The notes beneath the pieces were generated by a model. It was not told the origin of the DNA. It made no database searches and saw nothing but the letters and a program-made list of their open reading frames with translations. DNA of 64,000 nucleotides from JBCCIM01 sp965263205 (GTDB lineage Bacteria; Bacteroidota; Rhodothermia; Rhodothermales; JAHQVL01), in NCBI GenBank assembly GCA_965263205.1, contig CBDHHF010000034.1:124001-188000 (forward strand), read 5' to 3'. A program made the translations under genes and the position numbers. Position 1 is the first letter of the stretch. Every line of letters begins with the position of its first letter. Below are positions 1 through 7,644 of the stretch, in pieces.

Positions 1-482
1 ATCAACGCATCAAAATTGGCAGAAGTACCCCACCGGCCCGTGTTAATGCGCATGGTTGGGATGCCCATTTTGTAGGCCAACTCAATTTGATGGTTGGTTT
101 TATCGACGTTTTCTTGCCGCTTTGCTGCATCAGGGTAGACAAAGCCTTGATGGGTGGAGAAACCACAAAGGTCAAGGCCCAGCGAAAAAGCACGCCGTTT
201 GAGGTCCTGCAGGTAACTGTTCTCTTCCGACGTCATTTGTACGTGCAATATTTCCACGCCATCAAAACCCATGGCAGCAGCCTGATCGATGCACGACTCG
301 ATGCTGTATTCTTCTTTGGGCCCGTTAAACCGCCAGAACGAATACGTGGAGACCCCGATACGCGTCCGTCGCGCTGGTGATGGACTGGCCCCGACGACTT
401 TGGGGAGGCCGGCTGTAAGCGGAGCAGTCATTGCTGCGGTGGCAGCTGCTTTTTTGAGAAAGGATCGACGTGTATTTGCCAT
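1..482 (-). CDS. Exported sugar phosphate isomerase/epimerase, 5' part only
   Basis: About 160 residues are visible; the 3' end lies beyond the left edge. The ATG at 482 starts a twin-arginine type export signal (MANTRRSFLKKAA and an alanine-rich stretch). After it the sequence RIGVSTYSFWRF and then GFDGVEILH is the usual opening of the xylose-isomerase-like TIM barrel family (AP endonuclease 2 superfamily). Exported members of this family are found near sugar-oxidising enzymes and isomerise or epimerise keto sugars or inositols, but the substrate cannot be read from this piece. Two more members of the family lie at 62421-63383 and at the right edge. It is transcribed leftwards, divergently from the small protein at 733. 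Confidence 0.85.
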   Translation of the reverse strand, partial: MANTRRSFLKKAAATAAMTAPLTAGLPKVVGASPSPARRTRIGVSTYSFWRFNGPKEEYSIESCIDQAAAMGFDGVEILHVQMTSEENSYLQDLKRRAFSLGLDLCGFSTHQGFVYPDAAKRQENVDKTNHQIELAYKMGIPTMRINTGRWGTSANFDAL

Positions 483-732
483 GGGATCAGGTACAATTGA
501 TGGTGAATAAACGGATTATCAAGTATCCTGCGATCAATATCGGAATTTGTAGCACAAGTGTCGAAACGTTCGGAATTTTGTGCAAAAGCACCCGATTTGA
601 TATCAGCATTCAACAATCCGCAATCTACAATCAAAAATCTTTACAGGGCTTAAGCTTCCCATCACCTTGCCGATATACACAATGCAATCTCCCCCATCCC
701 CCCACTTGCGCACCAAAAAACGCTTGTAAACC

Positions 733-1206
733 ATGGCACAACATCAGCTGATGCTTCTTGTCCTGTCCGTCATTCTTGTCGGCGTTTCTTTGATTCTGGG
801 TATTACAACCTACACTGAGGACAAAAAGAAATTTGAGCGTGATACAGCCAACACGGCACTAATCGATCTGGCAGGAAAAGCCATTGCTTATCGCCGGACG
901 CCAGAGTCGATGGACGGCGGCACACGCGCAGACGGTAGCAGTTCGTTTACAGGGTTTACGATGGATGCCATTGGATCCAAAAAACGCACAGGAGAAGGCG
1001 GAGGCTACGACTTACTGGGTGATGGCTCCTGTTTCACGGGACATCCTACGCCAGATGGTGCAGAATTCCGGGCTGCGTGGTATCCCAACGGAGATTGTGA
1101 AACCAGTAACAACATTGTCCTGCGTATGACCATCACAGGCAGTGACCTGAATAGCGTGACCATTGAAAACGGCGGATTTGCAACTGAATGGTTCAATTCT
1201 CAGTGA
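733..1206 (+). CDS. Small membrane-anchored, pilin-like secreted protein
   Basis: The 157-residue product starts MAQHQLMLLVLSVILVGVSL, a single hydrophobic helix (about residues 6-26) directly at the N-terminus, followed by a charged stretch (EDKKKFERD) and a small extracytoplasmic domain rich in Gly, Asn and Thr. The domain has two cysteines (GDGSCF and NGDCET) that could form a disulfide. A short N-terminal helix with a globular tail resembles type IV pseudopilins, but no prepilin peptidase site is clear. Proteins of this shape occur in Rhodothermales and Balneolales as conserved hypotheticals. The function is unknown. It stands alone between the divergent epimerase and the phosphatase gene. 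Confidence 0.7.
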   Translation: MAQHQLMLLVLSVILVGVSLILGITTYTEDKKKFERDTANTALIDLAGKAIAYRRTPESMDGGTRADGSSSFTGFTMDAIGSKKRTGEGGGYDLLGDGSCFTGHPTPDGAEFRAAWYPNGDCETSNNIVLRMTITGSDLNSVTIENGGFATEWFNSQ

Positions 1207-1455
1207 TGTTGCACGCACAATAACACGACCCACATTCCTCACATCAACCTTTCATCGTCATCGCTTTTTTCTAATCGCGCACCGTCGGCTTCCAATTCCC
1301 GCTGTTAAAACACACGATTCGCACTTCAATACACAAGGCAAGCCGCTTAACCTCTTCTGCATGGCGTAACAATCGTTCCCTCTGTGCTTCTTACTTTTAC
1401 CCGCACCAGGTAAAAAAAGCCCGGGAAGCCTCCCCTTGGAACTGTTACGCCACCC

Positions 1456-2868
1456 ATGAACAACTTCAAAATTACGTTCTTCACCTTTTTGGCGGTGTTT
1501 CTCGCCATTTTTCTGATTGGTGCTGCCGTTGCGCCCTATGCCCTGCAACATGCCGAATCACTCTATCTTGAAGTACAGGCTGACGCCAACGCGCGGTATG
1601 CCCGAACAATGGCCAATTTTGTACGCGGCCGGCTTGCCTCAGGCATCGACCCAGACACCGTCATCGACGAATTCCAGGAAGCCACAGCCGGCTCACACAT
1701 AGAAACGGGCTATGTCTGCCTCATTAATCAAGATGGCGTTCGCTATCTCAGCCATCCCGACATCGCGTTCAACGGGATGCCTGTCAAACCGCAGGCCTTG
1801 TTTGACCCCAACTTCTCGGGTACTGGCCAAACGCGCTGGCGCGAGCACCTCGAACGAGGCGAAAGCAACACAGGACTGCTCCATCTGGGCCCCAACATGC
1901 CCATTGAAGTTGTCCACTTCGATGCCCTGCCTGAATTGCAGTGGACGGTCTCTTCGCACGAAAATACAGCCCGCATTCAAAGCCAGGTTGAACGCGTCAG
2001 ATCGTGGCTTACCATGGCCTCGATTCTTTTTGGACTCATCATAGCAATTCCAGCCACGATTGCTGCCCGACGCGTAAATGCGCATTATGCCTTGCAGCAA
2101 CAGCGACAGTTTGAACTGGAACAGGCGCTTTTACAGGGTGAGCACGACAGAAAGGCAAAGGAGCTTGCTGAAGCTCGTGACCTGCAGCTTTCAATGCTCC
2201 CGGAGCAACCGCCGACCCTCGATAATGCCTCCGTCGCGTTCTACATGAACCCGGCCACTGAGGTAGGCGGCGATTACTACGACTACCAGCTCTCCGATGA
2301 TGGCACCCTGACCCTTGCCATAGGTGACGCAACGGGACACGGGTTGCAGGCCAACACCCTGGTTACTGCCACCAAGAGCCTCTTTGCCAGCCTCGGCCAC
2401 CAGACAGATCTGACCGATATCATTCGCCAGGCATCCACAACAATTCGCCGCATAGGCCTGCCCAAAGTCTACATGGCCTTTGCACTTGCGCGGATTAGCG
2501 GCAGGAAGCTCGAAGTTGCCGGCGCCGGGATGCCGGCAGCACTTCTCTACCGTGCAAATAACCAAACGGTCACCACAATCCCTTTGAAAGGCATGCCGCT
2601 GGGCGGTTTCACTACCTACCCCTACCAGCAAACCTCGCTGGAGCTCGACCCCGGCGACACCTTGCTTCTGATGAGCGACGGATTCCCGGAGCAGTTCAAT
2701 AAAGACCACGAAATGCGTGGCTACGACTTCGCTACATCGTTCTTTCGCGAGCAATGCCCGAACAACCCCGAAACGATCATCTCCAGCTTCACGTCTGCAC
2801 TTGCTGATTGGCGCAAAGATCAACCCCAAACGGACGACGTCACGTTTGTCATTTACCAGTGCAAATAG
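1456..2868 (+). CDS. Membrane sensor serine phosphatase, RsbU/SpoIIE (PP2C) family
   Basis: The 470-residue protein has a first membrane helix at about 7-30, a periplasmic segment of about 150 residues that looks like a Cache-type sensor (GYVCLINQDGVRYLSHP), a second helix at about 183-203, a short coiled linker, and a C-terminal SpoIIE-type PP2C domain. Metal-binding motifs are present: GGDYYDY near 270, GDATGHG near 290 and LLMSDGFPEQF near 400. Enzymes of this kind dephosphorylate an anti-sigma-factor antagonist in partner-switching pathways, so this one probably couples an outside signal to gene expression. No anti-sigma kinase or antagonist gene lies beside it; the ECF sigma gene follows 184 bp downstream but belongs to a different regulatory logic. 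Confidence 0.9.
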   Translation: MNNFKITFFTFLAVFLAIFLIGAAVAPYALQHAESLYLEVQADANARYARTMANFVRGRLASGIDPDTVIDEFQEATAGSHIETGYVCLINQDGVRYLSHPDIAFNGMPVKPQALFDPNFSGTGQTRWREHLERGESNTGLLHLGPNMPIEVVHFDALPELQWTVSSHENTARIQSQVERVRSWLTMASILFGLIIAIPATIAARRVNAHYALQQQRQFELEQALLQGEHDRKAKELAEARDLQLSMLPEQPPTLDNASVAFYMNPATEVGGDYYDYQLSDDGTLTLAIGDATGHGLQANTLVTATKSLFASLGHQTDLTDIIRQASTTIRRIGLPKVYMAFALARISGRKLEVAGAGMPAALLYRANNQTVTTIPLKGMPLGGFTTYPYQQTSLELDPGDTLLLMSDGFPEQFNKDHEMRGYDFATSFFREQCPNNPETIISSFTSALADWRKDQPQTDDVTFVIYQCK

Positions 2869-3051
2869 CGCTGTTATCTCCTTTTTTGATCGTTGTGAAC
2901 CTTTTTTAGTCCGATGTTAAACTTTTGTAATACTCGTTAAGCCCTTGTGAGGTACGCGGCAACGCCATCGCCTAGTTTATTCTCGAACAAAACATCAGCC
3001 TCGATTTAGAGCAGCTGACTGACCACTAACCAACGTTCGAGGTGCAATCAT

Positions 3052-3684
3052 ATGGCAACGGCAACTTTGATCCCCCGGGTACCGACCATGACCAAGAAAT
3101 CCACGCCGGATAGAGATAAAGCTGTGCTTGCAGGAGACAAGCGGGCATTCGAACAGCTCGTACACGAAGAAAGCCCACGGCTCTACCGTATGATCTATCA
3201 AATTGTCAACAACGCAGACGAGGCGCGCAATGTGTTGCAAGAGACCTTTTTGCAAGCCTACACGCGGCTCGACAGTTTTCGTGGCGACGCCAAGCTGTCC
3301 ACATGGGTGTATGCCATCGGCCTAAACCTGGCGCGCGCAGCACGACGCAAAGCGGCCCGTGTACGGGTACTGGAAAACGAAGAATTTGAGATGCTTCCCC
3401 CGCAGTTTATGGCCGGCCAGCACATGGGTCATTACAGAGAATGGAACGGCGAGCAAAAACTTCAAGCCGACGAACGGAAACGCCTCCTGCACGAAGCCAT
3501 CCAACGCCTGCCAGACCAGCACCGCACCATTGTCAACCTCAAAGACATTAATGGGTGGGCCACAGAAGATGTCGCACGGTTGCTGAACATCAGCAACGGC
3601 GCTGTCCGTGTACGGCTGCACCGTGCTCGTCAGGCGTTGCGCACCCTGTTGGCTCCGTACTTCAGTGGGGCCGTGACTTCCTGA
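3052..3684 (+). CDS. ECF-type RNA polymerase sigma factor
   Basis: The 210-residue product has sigma region 2 at about 25-95 (RLYRMIYQIVNNADEARNVL and DSFRGDAKLSTWVYAIGLN) and region 4 at about 145-200 (RLPDQHRTIVNLKDINGWA and NISNGAVRVRLHRARQAL). Region 2 and 4 together without region 3 define an extracytoplasmic-function sigma factor. The start at 3052 is favoured over an internal ATG at 3088 because GAGGTG lies 7 bases upstream. The linker between regions 2 and 4 is longer than usual (about 45 residues) and rich in Met, His and Gln. No zinc-binding anti-sigma gene follows; instead a Big2/DM13 lipoprotein and a barrel protein come next on the same strand, and may be part of its regulon. Confidence 0.93.
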   Translation: MATATLIPRVPTMTKKSTPDRDKAVLAGDKRAFEQLVHEESPRLYRMIYQIVNNADEARNVLQETFLQAYTRLDSFRGDAKLSTWVYAIGLNLARAARRKAARVRVLENEEFEMLPPQFMAGQHMGHYREWNGEQKLQADERKRLLHEAIQRLPDQHRTIVNLKDINGWATEDVARLLNISNGAVRVRLHRARQALRTLLAPYFSGAVTS

Positions 3685-3783
3685 TTACCGCATGCGCAAT
3701 TATTTAATGGGACGCGCTGTAACGTGTCCATAGGCTTGCGTTACCATACATACCGAGACGCCCGTTCAAAACTTCTGACATCC

Positions 3784-4722
3784 ATGAAATCTTCCGCTGC
3801 TTTTTTCCTTGTCTTGTTTACAGCACCAGCCTTTCTGGCTGGATGTATAGGCACAGATTTTCTGGAAGAATCTGCGAGCCTGGTTGATCCACGCATCGAA
3901 ATCACGCCCGAGGTCTCGGCCATTGAGATAGGCGGAGCGCTTAATTTTCAGGCAGCGTATTACGACAGCACGGATGCGCCCGTCGCCACAGATTTTACCT
4001 GGGCCAGTTCTGATGATGCTATCGCCTCCGTGTCGCAAACAGGCGACGTGACAGGTATCGCCACAGGGCAGGTTCGGATTACTGCTTCAGCGTTTGGCAT
4101 TTCGAGCGAACAGGCCCTTCTGACCGTAGTAGGCGACCCGAACGAGGTTGCGTTTGTAGAAATCACGCCGGCCGATACGTCTGTCATCGTCCGTGAATCA
4201 ATGCAGTTCACCGCAGTTGTACGCAACGCAACCCGCACACCGCTCGAAAACCGCGAAATTACCTGGCAGCTTAGCAGCGATACCCTCGCAACAATCGATG
4301 CAACAGGCCTCGTTACCACAACCGCCCCTGGTGTCGTTGAGGTGTCTGCCACATCCGAAGGCATTCAAAGCTCACCCATCATCCTCGAAATTTTTGCTGC
4401 CAGTCGGTCAGGCAACTTCCGCGCAGCACCCAACACGTCGTACACCGTAAACGGCAAAGCCATCCTTGAACAAGTCTCAGGTGGCGGCCTGCAACTGCGC
4501 TTCGACGAAGATTTTCAGAGCAGCAACGGTCCCGATTTAAATGTGTACCTGTCATCAGAATCCACAATCAACGCGAACAGTTTGCTGCTCGGACAGCTCA
4601 AAAGTACGCGAGGGATGCAAACGTATGAATTGCCGTCTTTTGTCGAGATGAACGACTTCGACCACGTGGTAATCCACTGTCTGCCATTCAACGTTACGTT
4701 TGGCTCTGCACCACTCCGATAG
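3784..4722 (+). CDS. Lipoprotein with two bacterial Ig-like (Big2) domains and a C-terminal DM13 domain
   Basis: The ATG at 3784 gives a lipoprotein signal ending in the lipobox FLAGC. Two Big2-type repeats follow (about residues 35-125 and 125-215; each contains the pattern W-S-S/L-S-D..A-I/T..G-D/L-V). The last 100 residues match the DM13 family: SGNFRAAPNTSYTVNG, NGPDLNVYLS, then VVIHCLPFNVTFGSAPL with the conserved cysteine that in DM13 proteins is proposed to take part in electron transfer. It probably sits in the outer membrane or on the surface. It lies 99 bp after the ECF sigma gene and just before a barrel gene, so the three may form one transcription unit. Role unknown. Confidence 0.85.
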   Translation: MKSSAAFFLVLFTAPAFLAGCIGTDFLEESASLVDPRIEITPEVSAIEIGGALNFQAAYYDSTDAPVATDFTWASSDDAIASVSQTGDVTGIATGQVRITASAFGISSEQALLTVVGDPNEVAFVEITPADTSVIVRESMQFTAVVRNATRTPLENREITWQLSSDTLATIDATGLVTTTAPGVVEVSATSEGIQSSPIILEIFAASRSGNFRAAPNTSYTVNGKAILEQVSGGGLQLRFDEDFQSSNGPDLNVYLSSESTINANSLLLGQLKSTRGMQTYELPSFVEMNDFDHVVIHCLPFNVTFGSAPLR

Positions 4723-4772
4723 GCTAGCTAGTGATACAAAACCTCTTGACATTCAAACCAGATTTGACCGCC

Positions 4773-5630
4773 ATGCAAACGCGCGTGATTAGTTTATTCC
4801 TGATAGTAGCTGCCTTCATTTCACTGGCTCCAACAGCAGAAGCCGGACCCTGGCCGCGCAAGCGCAAAGCAGGGTTCTACAAACTTGGATTTGGCTACCT
4901 GCAGGCCAACCGATTTTACGAGCCTGATGGCCGGCTCATAGATATCCCAACGCTGGCAGATTACACCGTTAGTTTCTACGGCGAATACGGATTTACCGAC
5001 CGGATCACGGGCATTGCGTATATCCCATTTGTCCAGCGCCTGACCCTGAACCGTCAAATTGGTACCGAAACAGGTTTTGTGTTTTTTGAAGGCGCAGAGC
5101 AAACCAGCCTGGCTGACTTCGACATTGGCGCGCGGTTTGGCTTACTGCAAAAAGGCAACACGGTAGTAAGCGCCGCCCTTATGCTGGGTATCCCAACCGG
5201 CAATACAACCCAGGAAAATGGTTTGTTTACTGGAGATGGGGAATTCAACCAGCACGTGTCACTCGGAATTGGGCATTCATTCTATCCTGCGCCGGCGTAT
5301 GTATCAGCAGAAGTGGGCTTCAACAACCGTTCAAGTGGTTTTTCTGATGAGTTTCGATTTGCCGCAGAAGCCGGCTACACCGTTGCCAGCAAGCTGACGT
5401 TCAGCCTCAAGCTCCGCGGCCTCGAACCGCTGCGGAACGGTGACGACTCCGTTACTGGTGGGACAGGCGGTTTGTATGCCAACAACCAGCGCTACATCGC
5501 ATACGGCGGAGAGGTCTCTTATAAGTTCACCCAGAAGTTTGGCTTGTCGTTCTCTGTCGAAGGCGCTACTCGTGGGCAGAATATCCTTTCTGCACCAGCC
5601 TATCAAACCGGACTCTTTCTGGATATGTAA
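4773..5630 (+). CDS. Outer-membrane beta-barrel protein (transporter-like)
   Basis: The 285-residue product begins with a signal peptide (MQTRVISLFLIVAAFISLAP, cleavage after TAEA) and continues as alternating aromatic and polar beta strands (FYKLGFGYLQANRFY, YTVSFYGEYGFTDRI, VSAEVGFNN, LTFSLKLRG, GLSFSVEGA) typical of small outer-membrane barrels annotated as transporter or phenol-degradation-type channel. The ATG at 4773 is chosen over an upstream in-frame GTG (4731) because it starts the signal peptide directly. It follows the DM13 lipoprotein by 50 bp. Its 3' end is only 4 bp from the converging HAD gene, leaving no room for a separate terminator. Confidence 0.8.
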   Translation: MQTRVISLFLIVAAFISLAPTAEAGPWPRKRKAGFYKLGFGYLQANRFYEPDGRLIDIPTLADYTVSFYGEYGFTDRITGIAYIPFVQRLTLNRQIGTETGFVFFEGAEQTSLADFDIGARFGLLQKGNTVVSAALMLGIPTGNTTQENGLFTGDGEFNQHVSLGIGHSFYPAPAYVSAEVGFNNRSSGFSDEFRFAAEAGYTVASKLTFSLKLRGLEPLRNGDDSVTGGTGGLYANNQRYIAYGGEVSYKFTQKFGLSFSVEGATRGQNILSAPAYQTGLFLDM

Positions 5631-5634
5631 GTCC

Positions 5635-6291
5635 CTACAGGTGGGCTAAGTCGTCGTACCCGCTGATTACGAAGTCGGCGCCGGCATCCATCAGGGCTAC
5701 CTTCTCAAATGAGGTAGTGATCCCTACTACGGTACAGCCGGCCCTCGATGCAGAACGCACGCCATTAAACGAATCTTCTATCACGACGCAATCCTGCGGC
5801 TCAAGAGAAAGGCGCGCAGTGGTTTCCAAATAGGGCTCTGGATCAGGTTTGGGATTGTTGATGTCGTCCGAAGTGATCACAACCTCAAAGAAACGATGCA
5901 GGTTGAATTTCGAGAACGCCAATTCTTTATTTCGACGAGAGGCAGAAGTGGTTAACGCAAGCCGGTAATCGCCCGAAATACGATTGATAAACGAAATAAC
6001 TCCATGAATCGGCTGTAGCTCATCAATCAGGGAGGCATACGTGCGTCGCTTCTGCTGCAGCAAGTCGTCAATTGCAACGTCAAGGTTATGCTCGGTAACC
6101 AGGTATTCGAGAATTGTTCGATCAGTGCTCCCTTTAAAATCAGCAAATACTTCGTCTTGTATTTCGAGATTGTGCTGCGCGAGGACAAGCCGACTGGATC
6201 GTTCGTGCAAAGGCTCCGAGTCAATGACGACGCCGTCCATATCAAAAATAACGGCTTTTTTCTGTTTGAGCTGGGCTGCATCCATAATCAT
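5635..6291 (-). CDS. HAD-superfamily phosphatase/phosphomutase, beta-phosphoglucomutase-like
   Basis: The 218-residue enzyme shows all four HAD motifs: FDMDGVVIDSEP (nucleophile and acid Asp near residues 16-18), LTTSA (motif II), the lysine in NNPKPDPEPY (motif III) and VIEDSFNGVRSA (motif IV). The helical cap after motif I (HERSSRLVLAQHNL) marks subfamily IA, as in beta-phosphoglucomutase and sugar-phosphate phosphatases. Two in-frame ATGs lie at 6291 and 6285; either could be used. It probably acts in the cytoplasm on a small sugar phosphate. It lies downstream of the MFS gene with a gap of about 105 bp and may be cotranscribed with it. Confidence 0.88.
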   Translation of the reverse strand: MIMDAAQLKQKKAVIFDMDGVVIDSEPLHERSSRLVLAQHNLEIQDEVFADFKGSTDRTILEYLVTEHNLDVAIDDLLQQKRRTYASLIDELQPIHGVISFINRISGDYRLALTTSASRRNKELAFSKFNLHRFFEVVITSDDINNPKPDPEPYLETTARLSLEPQDCVVIEDSFNGVRSASRAGCTVVGITTSFEKVALMDAGADFVISGYDDLAHL

Positions 6292-6395
6292 GCGGTGTCC
6301 TTAACAGGCTTGTACAATCGCGTGCAGGAAGACACTAAATGGCTATCAAAAGGAATTTTCGATAAGAAGATCGGCATCCTGACATGCTTAAACTG

Positions 6396-7556
6396 TTAGG
6401 AAAACTTTAAGAAAGCGTTTCCATCCGACTGAGTGGTTAACGAAATCCAGAAACTCATGAGGACGGCACTCAGCAAAAGAATACAGAATACCACCCAGCC
6501 TGCTTTCAAATAAATCAGCCCAGGCAGATACGCACCAGCAGCTCCACCGAGGTAATAAATTGATACATACAGACTGTTTACCACACCGGCCTGTTTGCCG
6601 GCATATGTATTTAGTAACGAAACCATGCAGGCATGCTGGAGGAAAAAACCACTGGTTACCAGGGTTATCGATAGAAATACAGCAACGACGGAAGGTAAGG
6701 TACCTAATAACAATCCGATACACGCCATTCCCATGCCTATCCAAATGGCTTGCAACGTCCCACCAACACGGTCAGCTATACGCGGCGCGTTAATGCTGAC
6801 AAAAAAGCCAACCACAAAGCCCAAATAAAACAGCGAAATGATCGAAGAACCCAGTGTTTGATCGAGTTGCTCCAATCGGAATGGCACAAAATTGAGCACG
6901 GCGGTGGTACAGAAAAACGCTAGCATAATCACTACATATTGCCGGCGCACATAACCATCTTTCAGCACAGCCCGCATCGACATGCGTTTATCAGTAGTTG
7001 CCTCTATCGCTTGCGCTTGCAAACGCTCGAGCTGTGTGGCCCGGTAGGCACAATACAGGAACAACAAACCAAGCCCAACAAAAAAATATTGCCACTGAAA
7101 GCGCTCGGCTACCATGCCGGCAATGATGCGTCCACTTAATCCCCCAAGCACCGACGATCCTACGTAATACGCCATAACTTCTCGCATGCGTGAGGCCGTC
7201 TCGGCGATATACGTCATGGTGGAAGCGAGCAAGCCGGCAATGAGTCCGCCCTGAAGAAACCGCACTACTTTCATCAACACAATATGCTCACAGGCAGCAA
7301 ACGCGGCGGTTGTTAAGGCAAGCCCAAACAAACACCACACATACACCCGGCGGGACCCAACGCGCATCAGCAAGTATCCAACGCCAAGCGGTCCGATGCT
7401 CATAGCAAACAAACTCCAGGAAACCAGACTCGCAGCATCTGCTTCAGATACGGCAAATAGACGGGCGAAAAACGGTAATAGAGGCTGCGGGCTGTACAGC
7501 GCTGCTAATCCAAGAAATGTGCTTAATAATATGGTACGAAGAGAGGATCCCGGCAT
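6396..7556 (-). CDS. MFS transporter, YnfM-like exporter
   Basis: The 386-residue protein has about twelve hydrophobic segments, a typical major facilitator length. The first half includes LYSPQPLLPFFARLF, GVGYLLMRVGSRRVYVW (the loop 2-3 signature) and VRFLQGGLIAGLLASTMTYI, which fit the YnfM/arabinose-efflux group of drug-H+ antiporter-like proteins. It should lie in the inner membrane and export a small molecule; the substrate is unknown. It is followed by the HAD gene on the same strand and preceded by the T9SS surface protein gene. Confidence 0.88.
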   Translation of the reverse strand: MPGSSLRTILLSTFLGLAALYSPQPLLPFFARLFAVSEADAASLVSWSLFAMSIGPLGVGYLLMRVGSRRVYVWCLFGLALTTAAFAACEHIVLMKVVRFLQGGLIAGLLASTMTYIAETASRMREVMAYYVGSSVLGGLSGRIIAGMVAERFQWQYFFVGLGLLFLYCAYRATQLERLQAQAIEATTDKRMSMRAVLKDGYVRRQYVVIMLAFFCTTAVLNFVPFRLEQLDQTLGSSIISLFYLGFVVGFFVSINAPRIADRVGGTLQAIWIGMGMACIGLLLGTLPSVVAVFLSITLVTSGFFLQHACMVSLLNTYAGKQAGVVNSLYVSIYYLGGAAGAYLPGLIYLKAGWVVFCILLLSAVLMSFWISLTTQSDGNAFLKFS

Positions 7557-7644
7557 GCAATTCGCGTATTCGGCCGGTCCCTATGGTGGTGGAGCCCTGC
7601 CACTTTTGCACGCAGTATACTGGATATCCAGCTAAACAACCAGC

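Noticed and set aside
1391..1415. Terminator or promoter hairpin (TTTTACC with GGTAAAA)
   Set aside because: A short stem followed by an A run in the wrong direction; too weak.
3784..4722. Start at 3724 for the DM13 lipoprotein
   Set aside because: An upstream in-frame start would put 20 extra polar residues before the lipoprotein signal; the ATG at 3784 gives a proper signal.
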